Program-made: the position numbers and the translations under genes
Part shown: in pieces, positions 36,608-45,590 of the stretch
Layout of the letters: the number at the start of each line of letters is the position of its first letter
How positions within the stretch are numbered: the first letter of the stretch is position 1
DNA from: Pseudomonas viridiflava
GTDB taxonomy: Bacteria; Pseudomonadota; Gammaproteobacteria; Pseudomonadales; Pseudomonadaceae
Length of the DNA stretch: 64,000 bases
NCBI GenBank assembly: GCA_900596015.1
Contig: UVIF01000012.1
Location: forward strand, 372,001 to 436,000
Direction of reading: 5' to 3'
Notes under the pieces: generated by a model
The model's input: the letters and a program-made list of their open reading frames with translations, nothing else
The model's database searches: none
What the model was told of the DNA's origin: nothing

Positions 36608-39016
36608 ATGCGCCAGCGAGCCAAGTTCCCGACAGCGCCTGCAAGGTCGCCGCACTTGATCCGCAGCTTTCTGGTTTTTTCGAAACCGCGTCGAGGCAGA
36701 TTCATCCGCCGTGCGCTGTGGGCGATTTGTATGCCGGTCTTTCTTCTGTGGCTGGCCGATCGACTCTGGCCACTGCCTTTGCCCCGGGATGATCTGGCGC
36801 GCGTGGTACTCGCCGAGGACGGCACACCGCTGTGGCGTTTCGCCGATGCCGAAGGGGTATGGCGATATCCGGTCAGCGTGGACCAGGTTTCTCCCTATTA
36901 TCTCGAAGCTTTGCTGACCTACGAGGACCGCTGGTTCTACCAGCATCCAGGGGTCAACCCGCTGGCCCTGGCTCGCGCGGCCTGGCTCAACCTTAGCGGC
37001 GGTCGGGTGTTGTCGGGCGGCAGTACGCTATCGATGCAGGTGGCCCGCTTGCTCGATCCGCATTCACGGACCTTCTCCGGCAAACTGCATCAGCTATGGC
37101 GAACCGCTCAGCTGGAGTGGCACCTGAGCAAGGCGCAGATCCTCACGCTGTACCTGAACCGCGCGCCGTTCGGTGGCACCCTGCAGGGCGTGGCGGCGGC
37201 CAGTTGGGCGTATCTGGGCAAGTCGCCTGCGCAGCTCACCCGCAGCGAAGCCGCTTTGCTGGCGGTGTTGCCCCAAGCGCCCAGCCGCCTGCGTCCAGAC
37301 CGCCATCCGCAGCAGGCGCAAGCCGCTCGCAACAAAGTGCTGCAGCGCATGGCCGAGCACGGTGTGTGGCCCACTGCACAGGTACGCGAAGCACAACAGG
37401 AGCCTTTGTTGCTGGCCCCGCGGCAGGAGCCGGCGTTGGCGCCATTGCTGGCCAGGCGCCTGAACCGCAGTGACAGTCCGCCGCTGATCCACACCTTGAT
37501 CGACGCCAGCCTGCAACGGCGCCTGGAAGACCTGTTGCTGGGCTGGCGAGCGCGCCTGCCCGAGCGAACCTCGGCGGCCATCCTGGTGGTGGACGCGCAG
37601 ACCATGGCCGTGCGCGCCTACCTGGGCTCGGTGGACCTGGCCGATGACCGGCGCTTCGGTCACGTCGACATGGTCAGTGCTGTCAGGTCGCCAGGCTCCA
37701 CGCTCAAGCCGTTTCTTTATGGCATGGCCATGGACGCCGGCCTGATTCACTCCGAGTCTCTGTTGCAGGATGTCCCGCGACGCTACGGTGATTACCGCCC
37801 CGGCAATTTTTCCGCAGGATTCAGCGGTCCGGTTGCGGCCAGTTCGGCGCTGGCCCTGTCGCTCAATCTGCCCGCCGTGCAGGTGCTCGAGGCGCTGGGC
37901 CCCAAGCGCTTTGCCGCGCAGTTGCGCAACGGCGGCCTGCACCTGAGCTGGCCCGTGGCCGCCGAGCCCAACCTGGCGATGATCCTGGGCGGGATGGGCA
38001 GTCGCCTCGACGATCTGGTCGCCGCCTACAGTGCTTTCGCCCGCAGCGGCAACAGTGCTGCGCTGCGCTGGCAGCCGCAGGACGTACTGCGCGAACGGCC
38101 GATGATGTCGGCAGGCGCGGCGTGGATCGTGCGGCGCATCCTCAGCGGTCAGGCTCGGCCGGATCAGGACCTGCACGCCGAGCTCGTCCGGCGTCCGGCG
38201 CTGGCCTGGAAGACCGGCACCAGCTACGGTTTTCGTGACGCCTGGTCGATCGGCATCGGCCCGCGTTATCTGATCGGGGTATGGATCGGTCGCCCGGATG
38301 GCACCCCGGTCCCCGGCCAGTTCGGCCTGGCTTCGGCCGCACCGTTGATGCTGCAGGTGCACGACGTCCTGAGCAATCGCGATACGCAGCGGGCCATTGC
38401 GGCGCCTGTCCAGCGCGTACCGTCCAGCGTCGGCGTCGCCGCGATATGCTGGCCTCTGGGTCAAGCGCTGGATCGGCGCGACCCCAACTGCCGACGCCAG
38501 CGCTTTGCCTGGACACTGGACGAGACCATCCCGCCCACCTTGCAGGCGCTGGACCAACCGCTGGGTACCGGGCTGCAGGAACAGGTCTGGCTCTCGCCCG
38601 CAGGGTTGCGCACCAGCGCCTCCTGCCCCGGCGCCCAGGCAACCTCCATCGCCCTGTGGCCGGCCGCACTCGAACCGTGGCTGGCCAAGGCCGAACATCG
38701 CCAGATGCGTGTGCCGGACTCGGATCCGCAATGCCCCGCGCCTCCGTTGCCGGCCATGGCACCCTTGTCGATCGTCGGCGTGCGCAGTGGTGATCGGCTG
38801 CGCCATGCAGCCGCCGACGCCGGCCCATTGCGGATACACCTCGAAACACTCGGCGGACAGGGACAGCGTTGGTGGTTCATCAATGGTGTACCCCAGCAAA
38901 GCGGTGCGCAGGGCGCTGGCTTGAACGGGGTGTTCGAGCGCACGGGGCGGTATCAAGTCACAGTGCTGGACGAGGCGGGGCAGACGGCCAAGGCCGAGCT
39001 GACCGTGGTGGACTGA
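36608..39016 (+). CDS. pbpC: Penicillin-binding protein 1C
   Basis: An 802-residue bifunctional peptidoglycan synthase. After a membrane anchor at about 40-60 comes the glycosyltransferase domain with EDRWFYQHPGVNP (catalytic Glu106) and the GGSTLSMQ block. The transpeptidase domain has SPGSTLKP (Ser364, Lys367) and KTGTS near 535. The C-terminal domain is the PBP1C-specific one (about 700-800). I use the ATG at 36608. A TTG at 36557 and later codons are possible because no ribosome site stands out. PbpC is usually partnered with alpha-2-macroglobulin, as here. Confidence 0.92.
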   Translation: MRQRAKFPTAPARSPHLIRSFLVFSKPRRGRFIRRALWAICMPVFLLWLADRLWPLPLPRDDLARVVLAEDGTPLWRFADAEGVWRYPVSVDQVSPYYLEALLTYEDRWFYQHPGVNPLALARAAWLNLSGGRVLSGGSTLSMQVARLLDPHSRTFSGKLHQLWRTAQLEWHLSKAQILTLYLNRAPFGGTLQGVAAASWAYLGKSPAQLTRSEAALLAVLPQAPSRLRPDRHPQQAQAARNKVLQRMAEHGVWPTAQVREAQQEPLLLAPRQEPALAPLLARRLNRSDSPPLIHTLIDASLQRRLEDLLLGWRARLPERTSAAILVVDAQTMAVRAYLGSVDLADDRRFGHVDMVSAVRSPGSTLKPFLYGMAMDAGLIHSESLLQDVPRRYGDYRPGNFSAGFSGPVAASSALALSLNLPAVQVLEALGPKRFAAQLRNGGLHLSWPVAAEPNLAMILGGMGSRLDDLVAAYSAFARSGNSAALRWQPQDVLRERPMMSAGAAWIVRRILSGQARPDQDLHAELVRRPALAWKTGTSYGFRDAWSIGIGPRYLIGVWIGRPDGTPVPGQFGLASAAPLMLQVHDVLSNRDTQRAIAAPVQRVPSSVGVAAICWPLGQALDRRDPNCRRQRFAWTLDETIPPTLQALDQPLGTGLQEQVWLSPAGLRTSASCPGAQATSIALWPAALEPWLAKAEHRQMRVPDSDPQCPAPPLPAMAPLSIVGVRSGDRLRHAAADAGPLRIHLETLGGQGQRWWFINGVPQQSGAQGAGLNGVFERTGRYQVTVLDEAGQTAKAELTVVD

Positions 39017-39041
39017 GCATGGCGGGTGCCAACCGGGCTGA

Positions 39042-39512
39042 TCAGCTCAGCCAGAACAGTGTCAGCACGAACCCTGCCAGCAGGAACGGCGTGAGCGGCA
39101 GCACGGTTGCCGACTCGGGGTTCAGGTACTCCACCTTGCGCCGATAGCGAATGCTCAACCGATACCAGATCACTGGTGACACGAAGACCCACAGCACCAG
39201 GGCCACGATACCTCCGATCAACGTGCCAACCAGGTGACTGCTGTCCGAGGCCAACGCCAATGCCCAGAGCAGCTTGACCTCGCCACAGCTCAGGCGACCA
39301 TTGAGGTAGCCAGGCAAGGTCAGGGCCATGCTCAACACCAGCGCCGCGGCCGCCTCGACCATGCTCGAGCCGATCCAGGTGTGCCCGGTGGCAAACAGGC
39401 ACACCAGCGCCAGCACCCCTGCGCCGACGGTCAGTTTGTCGGCGATGCGCCGCTGCCGGATGTCCTGCTCGGCGCACAAGGTAAACCACAGGAGAAGAAC
39501 GAGACTTGGCAT
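39042..39512 (-). CDS. A24 prepilin-peptidase-like membrane protein
   Basis: A 156-residue protein with five or six hydrophobic segments. It resembles the short CpaA/TadV-type type IV prepilin peptidases. The first catalytic aspartate lies in EQDIRQRRIADKL (Asp17). The second site, usually G-x-G-D-x-K, reads SCGEVKLLWAL, with Glu78 replacing aspartate. Neither pilin nor Tad genes lie nearby. It may be a peptidase with altered activity, or an inactive relative. The ATG at 39510-39512 was preferred over one eleven codons upstream. Confidence 0.75.
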   Translation of the reverse strand: MPSLVLLLWFTLCAEQDIRQRRIADKLTVGAGVLALVCLFATGHTWIGSSMVEAAAALVLSMALTLPGYLNGRLSCGEVKLLWALALASDSSHLVGTLIGGIVALVLWVFVSPVIWYRLSIRYRRKVEYLNPESATVLPLTPFLLAGFVLTLFWLS

Positions 39513-39547
39513 GGCAGCACCCGCTTGACGACGACAGTGACTCACTT

Positions 39548-39570
39548 CTGAAACAGGCCTTCTGTTTCAG
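39548..39570. other. Perfect hairpin CTGAAACAG/CTGTTTCAG
   Basis: A nine-pair perfect inverted repeat with a five-base loop (GCCTT) lies 36 bases upstream of the prepilin-peptidase-like gene and downstream of a DUF4136 gene. With no T-run it is either a weak terminator or an operator. Confidence 0.6.
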
Positions 39571-39634
39571 ATTAGACGTCTGACGCGCGACGATGGAGCT
39601 GCTGCGACACTTTTTTTCATCGCAGGCGGCAGGT

Positions 39635-40198
39635 TCAGCGAGGCGGGTAGGTGGACAGGATGTCGCTCACCGCTTTCTGGATGACAGTACTGCGCTCGCT
39701 CGGCGAAACGGCATTGTCGTTGACCAGTTGTTCGGTGCTGCCACGCCACACCAGTTTGCCGTCCCGCGCATCGAGCATGTCCAGCTGCAGGGTCGCCACC
39801 TTGTAATCGACGCTGCGTGTTTCGTTCATGGCGGGCGATGCCCAATACGGACCCCAATAGCCCCCACCCCAGCCACCGCCGTAATTGGTGGTGACCTGCT
39901 GCTGACGATTGTCGACGATCAAGTAGGCTTGCAGCGTGACGTCGGCACGGCCACCGGCAGCCGCTGGGCGTAGTCCGCGCTGGTCGAGCTGACTGCTCAC
40001 GGCCTGGCGAATGCGCTGCTCGGTGAGGTCGCTGCGAACCCGCGGATCGTCTGGCCGATATTGCACCGCCGGCTCTTTCCAGGCCCAGCTGCGATAGGCC
40101 GCGAAGTCGCGGCTGGCATCGAAATCATGATTGACTCGAGGGGTTTGGCAGGCGCTCAGCAGCAGGGCCAGCGGTAGAACGGCAAGACGACGCAACAT
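39635..40198 (-). CDS. DUF4136 lipoprotein (first of two)
   Basis: A 187-residue lipoprotein with lipobox LLSAC (Cys17) and a DUF4136 domain: VNHDFDASRDFAAYRSWAW near the start, [11 protein letters not shown], and the closing AVSDILSTYPPR. A glycine- and tryptophan-rich loop (GGGWGGGYWGPYW) sits at about 108-120. Function is unknown. Such proteins sit in the outer membrane or periplasm. The gene starts 19 bp after a paralogue, so the pair is probably one operon from a tandem duplication. Confidence 0.88.
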   Translation of the reverse strand: MLRRLAVLPLALLLSACQTPRVNHDFDASRDFAAYRSWAWKEPAVQYRPDDPRVRSDLTEQRIRQAVSSQLDQRGLRPAAAGGRADVTLQAYLIVDNRQQQVTTNYGGGWGGGYWGPYWASPAMNETRSVDYKVATLQLDMLDARDGKLVWRGSTEQLVNDNAVSPSERSTVIQKAVSDILSTYPPR

Positions 40199-40216
40199 GG
40201 TGAAATCTCCTGTGGG

Positions 40217-40834
40217 TCAGGACGGAGGATAAGCCGTGAGCGCCTTTTGCACAGCGTTGCGTAACGCCTCGTTACGATCGCTCAGGCTGCCTTGGCTGCT
40301 GGTTTCAGCACTCGCGCTCCAGACGGGCTGGCCGCTCTTGCCGTCGAAAAGGTCGATGCGCACCACCATCACCTGGATCTGGTAAGTGCGTACCACCGGA
40401 TAGCTGCCATAGGCGCCATAACGGTCGTAGCGATCATAGCCGCCATAACCACGTCCGTAGCCGGCCCCGTAGCCGACATCGTCGCGGGTCTGTTGCAGGC
40501 GCGTTTCCATGCGCAGGCTGGTGCCGACTCGCAAGTCGGCGTTGTCGCCACTGCGCTGGGGTCGCAAGCCGCGCTGGTCGAGGGCATTGCTGACCGCCTC
40601 GGCGATCTGCGCAGAGTCCGCCCAACTGGTCCCCGCAGGCAACTGCCCATTGGCCCAGGCCCAGTTACGATACCGGGCATAGTCGCGCGGGGGAGCGGGG
40701 TAGGCACTGGCATCGAACGTCTGCGCTGCCTGCGCGGGGGCCGGCGGCAGGGGCCTGGAGCTGGCGACATAGGGATTGGGGCTTTGGCAGGCCGCCAGGG
40801 TCAGGCAGAAGGCGCAAAGGGACAGGCGACGCAT
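40217..40834 (-). CDS. DUF4136 lipoprotein (second of two)
   Basis: A 205-residue paralogue of the downstream gene, with signal peptide and lipobox LTLAAC (Cys16). It shares the blocks [17 protein letters not shown] and [12 protein letters not shown]. In place of the partner's Gly-Trp loop it has a Gly-Tyr-Arg-Asp stretch ([20 protein letters not shown]) at about 117-136. The ATG at 40832-40834 is backed by a GGAG ribosome site. Function is unknown. Confidence 0.85.
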   Translation of the reverse strand: MRRLSLCAFCLTLAACQSPNPYVASSRPLPPAPAQAAQTFDASAYPAPPRDYARYRNWAWANGQLPAGTSWADSAQIAEAVSNALDQRGLRPQRSGDNADLRVGTSLRMETRLQQTRDDVGYGAGYGRGYGGYDRYDRYGAYGSYPVVRTYQIQVMVVRIDLFDGKSGQPVWSASAETSSQGSLSDRNEALRNAVQKALTAYPPS

Positions 40835-40854
40835 GGCAGTCTCCAAGATACCGA

Positions 40855-41604
40855 TCAGGCGGGGCGGCAGATCCAGTGCAGGTAGCGACCCAGGCCGGCA
40901 AATGCCGGATGGCGCCGATTGGCGAGCTCCATTTCCACCAGTTGCGCAAGGTCGGCGCGCTTCTGGAAATCGACAGGCATGTAGTCGTGGAACACGCGCA
41001 CCCCACTCCTGGATTCGACACGCCAGGCGCCGTCAAGTTGCGCAGCAAGTTCGCGCGGGTCCAATGGCTGCTGGGGCGTAAGGCTCTGTTTTTCGCCTGC
41101 CAGCTCATTGCTGTTCAGTTTGCGGAAATGACCCTTGAGCAGATTGCGGTAAACAAGCGCATCGCGATTGTAGAACGCCAATGACAGCCAGCCATTGGCG
41201 GCAGTCAGCGAATGCAGGACGGGCAGAATGGCAGGGGGCTCGGCCAGCCATTCCAGCACGGCGTGGCACATCACCAAGTCGAATGCGGGCAACTCGAGCG
41301 CGGGCAGCTGCTGCCAGGACGCCTGGATGAACGTGGCGCTCTGGCCCGCTGCCGCGAAGCGCTCGCGCGCACCCTCGAGCATCGGTTCGGCCGGTTCGCT
41401 GAAGGTGACCTCGTGCCCTTGCTCGGCCAGCCACAAGGCCATGTGGCCCAGGCCGCCGCCGATGTCCAGCACGCGCAGGGGACGCTGAGGCAGAGCTTCG
41501 CGCAGGTCGGCCTGGAGCACGGCAAGCCGGATCGCGCCCTTGGCGCCGCCATAGATCTTCTCGGCAAAGCGGGTCGCCAATTGATCGAAATGGCGATCGT
41601 TCAT
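40855..41604 (-). CDS. cmoM: tRNA 5-carboxymethoxyuridine methyltransferase CmoM
   Basis: A 249-residue SAM-dependent methylase similar along its whole length to E. coli SmtA/Cmo[24 protein letters not shown] at the start, the SAM loop [35 protein letters not shown], and [12 protein letters not shown] near the end. CmoM methylates the carboxymethoxy group of cmo5U34 to give mcmo5U34, tuning wobble decoding. The start overlaps the upstream pyrophosphohydrolase gene by four bases, so they are coupled. Confidence 0.92.
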   Translation of the reverse strand: MNDRHFDQLATRFAEKIYGGAKGAIRLAVLQADLREALPQRPLRVLDIGGGLGHMALWLAEQGHEVTFSEPAEPMLEGARERFAAAGQSATFIQASWQQLPALELPAFDLVMCHAVLEWLAEPPAILPVLHSLTAANGWLSLAFYNRDALVYRNLLKGHFRKLNSNELAGEKQSLTPQQPLDPRELAAQLDGAWRVESRSGVRVFHDYMPVDFQKRADLAQLVEMELANRRHPAFAGLGRYLHWICRPA

Positions 41605-41906
41605 CGAGCGAACCGCCGCTCGCTATCAGCGAGTTTGGAACGTACCACCTGGTCCATGTCCAGGCCCAGCTCGCTGCACAGCAGCAACAGGTACAGCACC
41701 ACGTCACCGACTTCCTGGCCGGCATGTTCGAGCTGCTCGGCCGACAGTTGTCGCGACTGGTCTTCGGTCAGCCACTGGAAGATTTCCAGCAGCTCGGACA
41801 TCTCCACGCTCGCGGCCATGGCCAGGTTCTTCGGGCTGTGAAAGCGCCGCCAATCGTTGTTTTCGCGGATCTGATGAAGGCGTTGGGTAAGTGCGTCTAG
41901 GTTCAT
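41601..41906 (-). CDS. MazG-like nucleotide pyrophosphohydrolase
   Basis: A 101-residue all-helical protein of the RS21-C6/dCTPase branch. The metal-binding signatures are EMSELLEIFQW (E-x-x-E type) and QEVGDVVLYLLLL (E-x-x-D). It likely hydrolyses noncanonical or excess dNTPs to the monophosphate, a pool-cleaning role. The ATG giving MNLDALTQRLHQIRENNDW was chosen over one 17 codons upstream, because this is where family similarity starts. It is followed directly by cmoM. Confidence 0.9.
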   Translation of the reverse strand: MNLDALTQRLHQIRENNDWRRFHSPKNLAMAASVEMSELLEIFQWLTEDQSRQLSAEQLEHAGQEVGDVVLYLLLLCSELGLDMDQVVRSKLADSERRFAR

Positions 41907-41960
41907 TGCAAAGCTCCTGAAGGCGCATAGCTTCAAGCCGAACTTTGCCGAACGCAATAG

Positions 41961-42827
41961 CTACAGAACCACAGGCCCCCAGGTGCCGCTCATGTGCAAC
42001 AGCTCGTCGCGCCCATGTAATGCCAACTGCCCGCCGAGCCCTGCAGCAGTGGCGCTCAAGATCAACTCGCTGGGCAGGCGTACTGGTTTGTGGAATTCCA
42101 CCGCCAGCTGGTAATTGCTCAACGGCAGGCGTTCGCGCAGGGCCGCCACACTTTGCGCCAGGCTCCACATGCCATGGGCAATGGCAGTGGGAAAACCGAA
42201 CAGACGCGCGCTCAGGGCGCTCAGATGAATCGGGTTGTAATCGCCCGAAACTCGCGCGTAGCGTCGTCCGGTGTCCGCCGCCGCATACCAGCGATGTACC
42301 GCTACCAAGGCCTGCTGCGGATGCGGGACGGGCGCGAGCACGGACTCTGGCAGGCCCTCGATCTTGGCATGGCGACACAAAAAGGTGCTGTGTTCCTGCC
42401 ACAGCGGCCCCAAGGGATCGTCGACTTGGGACACCAGGTCGAACGTCACCCCTTTCTCATGGCGCTGCAGGTTCTGCGCATGCACGCTGACCCGTACACC
42501 GGCGACCCCACCCAGCGGCCGCAACACCTGGATGCGGTTGCGTAGATGGACCAGGCCCAGCAGGGGAAACGGAAAACTTTTGTCGGTCATCAAGCGCATC
42601 TGCAAGGCAAACGCCAGCACATGCGGGTAAGTGGCCGGCAGCATGCCGCCTTCGCCGAACCCGCACAGTTCGCGGTAGGCCGCCAGGTGTCGCGGGTCGG
42701 CCGACAGACTGCAACGCAGGCCCAGCTCAGGCAAACGCTCGCCGGTGATCTTGCGGTTGAGTGCTGCTTTCAGATAGGCGCTGGGCAGGTCGGGATTGCG
42801 AGCCAAAGTCTGCCAGTGGATTGCCAT
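41961..42827 (-). CDS. MaoC-like enoyl-CoA hydratase
   Basis: A 288-residue hot-dog-fold protein. The C-terminal half has the MaoC signature YARVSGDYNPIHLSALSARLFGFPTAIAHGMWSL, with the D-x4-H catalytic pair. The N-terminal half is a second, degenerate hot-dog. Such proteins hydrate trans-2-enoyl-CoA to (R)-3-hydroxyacyl-CoA. The stop of the FabG-like gene lies one base upstream, and a thiolase gene is divergent, so the three probably act on the same acyl chain. The ATG at 42825-42827 was chosen over an open stretch of 38 codons upstream that overlaps fabG. Confidence 0.88.
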   Translation of the reverse strand: MAIHWQTLARNPDLPSAYLKAALNRKITGERLPELGLRCSLSADPRHLAAYRELCGFGEGGMLPATYPHVLAFALQMRLMTDKSFPFPLLGLVHLRNRIQVLRPLGGVAGVRVSVHAQNLQRHEKGVTFDLVSQVDDPLGPLWQEHSTFLCRHAKIEGLPESVLAPVPHPQQALVAVHRWYAAADTGRRYARVSGDYNPIHLSALSARLFGFPTAIAHGMWSLAQSVAALRERLPLSNYQLAVEFHKPVRLPSELILSATAAGLGGQLALHGRDELLHMSGTWGPVVL

Positions 42828-42828
42828 G

Positions 42829-44169
42829 TCAGGCCCCCAGAATGCTTTGGCCGCACACGCGCAGCACTTGGCCATTGACGCCACCACTGCCGGGCTGCGC
42901 CAGCCAGGCAACGGCCTCGGCAACGTCCTGCGGTTGGCCACCCTGGCCCAGTGAGCTCATGCGCCTCCCGGCTTCGCGCAGGGCAAAAGGCATCTGTGCG
43001 GTCATGCCGGTTTCGATGAAGCCAGGTGCAACGGCGTTGATGGTCGCACCGCGCGTGGCCAGCCTGGCGGCGAACGCTTCCGCCAGACCGATCAGTCCGG
43101 CCTTGCTCGCGGCGTAGTTACTCTGCCCACGGTTGCCGGCAATCCCTGAAGTCGACGAGAGCAATACCACCCGGCCGTCATCGCGCAGCGTGCCACTGTC
43201 GAACAGTGCCTGGGTCAGCCGTTGCGGGGCGAGCAGGTTGACCGCAAGCACCGAATCCCAATAGTCGGGCGTCATGTTGACCAGGGTCTTGTCGCGGGTG
43301 ATGCCAGCGTTGTGCACCACGATGTCGATCCCCTCCGGCAGCGCCGCGATCAGCTGGCTGGCAGCGTCATCGGCGCAGATGTCGAGGTCAATCGTGCGCC
43401 CGCCCAGCCGCGCCGCCAGGGCTTGCAGGTCATGGCGTGCCTGGGGCACGTCGAGCAGGATCACTTCGGCGCCGTCGCGCGCCAGGGTTTCCGCGATCGA
43501 CGCACCGATGCCCCGCGCGGCGCCGGTGACCAGTGCCTTGCGACCTGCCAGTGGCCGGGTCCAATCGCCGACCTGGCGGGCGCTGGCCTGCAACGACAGC
43601 ACCTGGCCCGACACGAACGCACTCTTGGGCGAAAGAAAGAAGCGCAACGCACCTTCCAACTGTTCGTCGGCGTCAGGCGCGACATACAACAGCTGCAAGG
43701 TGCCACCGTTGCGCAACTCCTTGGCCAGCGACCGACTGAAACCCTCCACGGCACGCTGCGCGATGTGTGCCTGCGGGTCTTCCAGGTCGCCGGGGTTGCG
43801 TCCCAGAATGACGATGTGCGCGTTGTGATCCAGGCTCTTGATCACCGGCTGGAAGAATTCGCGCAAGCGCGCCAGCTGGGTACTGTCGACGAGCTCGCTG
43901 GCGTCGAACACCACAGCCTTGAGCTTGGGTCCCAGGCCGGCGGTCCAGCTCGGCAGGTCGGCGGCGCCGTACGCGGTATCGGTCAAGCGCGAAGCGAAGC
44001 TGCCCACCTTGTCGGCGAGCCCGCCGCCGCCCAGCAGCAGGGTGCCTTCCACCGGTCGCAACCGTCCGCTCAGCCAACGCTCCAGGCGCGCCGGCGCAGG
44101 CAGGCCAACGGCCCCTACCAGGCGACGGCCAAGGTCGGAGTTGGCGAAGTCGATATATCGATCGGACAT
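42829..44169 (-). CDS. FabG4-like 3-oxoacyl-ACP/CoA reductase
   Basis: A 446-residue high-molecular-weight FabG. The last 240 residues are a classical short-chain reductase with GAARGIGASIAETLARDGA (NAD(P) site), HNAGITRDKTL, and the catalytic Ser plus YAASK. The first 200 residues form the FabG4-specific N-terminal domain, starting MSDRYIDFANSDLGRRLVGAVGLP. Such enzymes reduce 3-oxoacyl-CoA and are NADH-dependent in known cases. It is the first gene of the leftward FabG-MaoC pair and is divergent from the thiolase. In P. aeruginosa the same trio surrounds PA4785-PA4786. Confidence 0.9.
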   Translation of the reverse strand: MSDRYIDFANSDLGRRLVGAVGLPAPARLERWLSGRLRPVEGTLLLGGGGLADKVGSFASRLTDTAYGAADLPSWTAGLGPKLKAVVFDASELVDSTQLARLREFFQPVIKSLDHNAHIVILGRNPGDLEDPQAHIAQRAVEGFSRSLAKELRNGGTLQLLYVAPDADEQLEGALRFFLSPKSAFVSGQVLSLQASARQVGDWTRPLAGRKALVTGAARGIGASIAETLARDGAEVILLDVPQARHDLQALAARLGGRTIDLDICADDAASQLIAALPEGIDIVVHNAGITRDKTLVNMTPDYWDSVLAVNLLAPQRLTQALFDSGTLRDDGRVVLLSSTSGIAGNRGQSNYAASKAGLIGLAEAFAARLATRGATINAVAPGFIETGMTAQMPFALREAGRRMSSLGQGGQPQDVAEAVAWLAQPGSGGVNGQVLRVCGQSILGA

Positions 44170-44300
44170 GGAACGTGCTCCGGGTCAAAGGGTTCAAAGT
44201 GTGGACCACGGCAAGGCGCGCGTCGTTCGCCTGAGCCCCGTGCCATGCATCATGCTCGACCCGGAATCTCGCTTTTGCCTTTCAATCCAGGATGCTCGAC

Positions 44301-45590
44301 ATGAACCTAGACACGCATACGGTGCGCCGGGTTGCCATCGTTGGCAGCAATCGTATCCCGTTCGCTCGCGCCAACGGGCCCTACGCTCGAGTCGGCAATC
44401 AGGCCATGCTCACGGCCGCGCTCGAAGGGCTGATCGAACGTTATGGTCTGCACGGCCTGCGCCTGGGTGAAGTCGCCGCAGGTGCGGTGCTCAAGCATTC
44501 CCGCGATTTCAACTTGACCCGAGAGAGCGTCCTGGGCTCGCGGCTGTCCGCACAGACCCCGGCCTACGATGTTCAGCAAGCGTGTGGCACGGGTCTGGAA
44601 AGCGCGCTGCTAGTGGCCAACAAGATTGCGCTGGGCCAGATCGAATGCGGCATTGCCGGTGGTGTCGACAGTGCGTCCGATGCGCCCATCGCGGTCGATG
44701 AAGGCTTGCGCCAGATCCTGTTGCAGACGCACCGGGCCAAATCGCTGGGCGAGCGGGCCAAGGCATTGCTGCAACTGCGGCCACAGCATTTGCGCCCCGA
44801 ACTGCCGCGCAACGGCGAGCCGCGCACCGGTCTGTCGATGGGTCAGCATTGCGAGCTGATGGCGCAGCACTGGAACATCCCCCGCCACGAGCAGGATGAA
44901 CTGGCGCTGCGCAGTCACCAGAACCTGGCCGCCGCCTACGCCCAAGGTTGGCAGGACGATCTCACCACGCCGTTCGGCGGGCTGGTCCGCGACCATAATC
45001 TGCGTCCCGACCTGACCCTGGAAAAACTTTCGGCGCTCAAGCCAGTGTTCGAGAAAAACCAGCAGGGTACGCTCACCGCAGGCAACTCCACCCCTTTGAC
45101 CGATGGCGCGTCGGTGGTGCTGTTAGCCAGCGAAGCCTGGGCCAGGGAGCGCGGGCTGCCGGTGCTGGCGTACTGGCGCGATGGCGAAACCGCCGCAGTG
45201 GACTTCGTGGGGGGGCAGGAAGGGCTGCTGATGGCACCGGTCTACGCGGTTCCGCGACTGTTGGCGCGCAATGGCTTGAGCCTGCAGGATTTCGATTTCT
45301 ACGAAATACATGAAGCCTTCGCCGCACAAGTACTCTGTACCCTCAAGGCCTGGGAGGATGCAGACTATTGCCGCACGCGCCTGGGGCTGGATGCGCCGCT
45401 GGGCTCGATCGATCGCAGCCGCCTCAACGTCAAGGGCAGCTCGTTGGCGGCGGGTCACCCGTTCGCGGCCACCGGCGGACGCATCCTCGGCAACCTGAGC
45501 AAGCTTCTGGACAACGCAGGCAGCGGTCGAGGCTTGATTTCGATTTGCGCAGCCGGTGGCCAAGGCGTCACGGCAATCATCGAGCGCTGA
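44301..45590 (+). CDS. Acetyl-CoA C-acyltransferase (FadI-like thiolase)
   Basis: A 429-residue thiolase that cleaves or condenses 3-ketoacyl-CoA. The acyl-carrying Cys95 lies in VQQACGTGLESAL, the catalytic His is in YEIHEAFAAQ, and the second Cys in ISICAAGGQGVTAI. An ATG nine bases upstream (44292) is in frame, but the only Shine-Dalgarno-like AGGA overlaps it and is well placed for 44301. The gene is divergent from the FabG-MaoC pair across 131 bp. Its 3' end overlaps the convergent transporter gene by 14 bases. Confidence 0.92.
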   Translation: MNLDTHTVRRVAIVGSNRIPFARANGPYARVGNQAMLTAALEGLIERYGLHGLRLGEVAAGAVLKHSRDFNLTRESVLGSRLSAQTPAYDVQQACGTGLESALLVANKIALGQIECGIAGGVDSASDAPIAVDEGLRQILLQTHRAKSLGERAKALLQLRPQHLRPELPRNGEPRTGLSMGQHCELMAQHWNIPRHEQDELALRSHQNLAAAYAQGWQDDLTTPFGGLVRDHNLRPDLTLEKLSALKPVFEKNQQGTLTAGNSTPLTDGASVVLLASEAWARERGLPVLAYWRDGETAAVDFVGGQEGLLMAPVYAVPRLLARNGLSLQDFDFYEIHEAFAAQVLCTLKAWEDADYCRTRLGLDAPLGSIDRSRLNVKGSSLAAGHPFAATGGRILGNLSKLLDNAGSGRGLISICAAGGQGVTAIIER

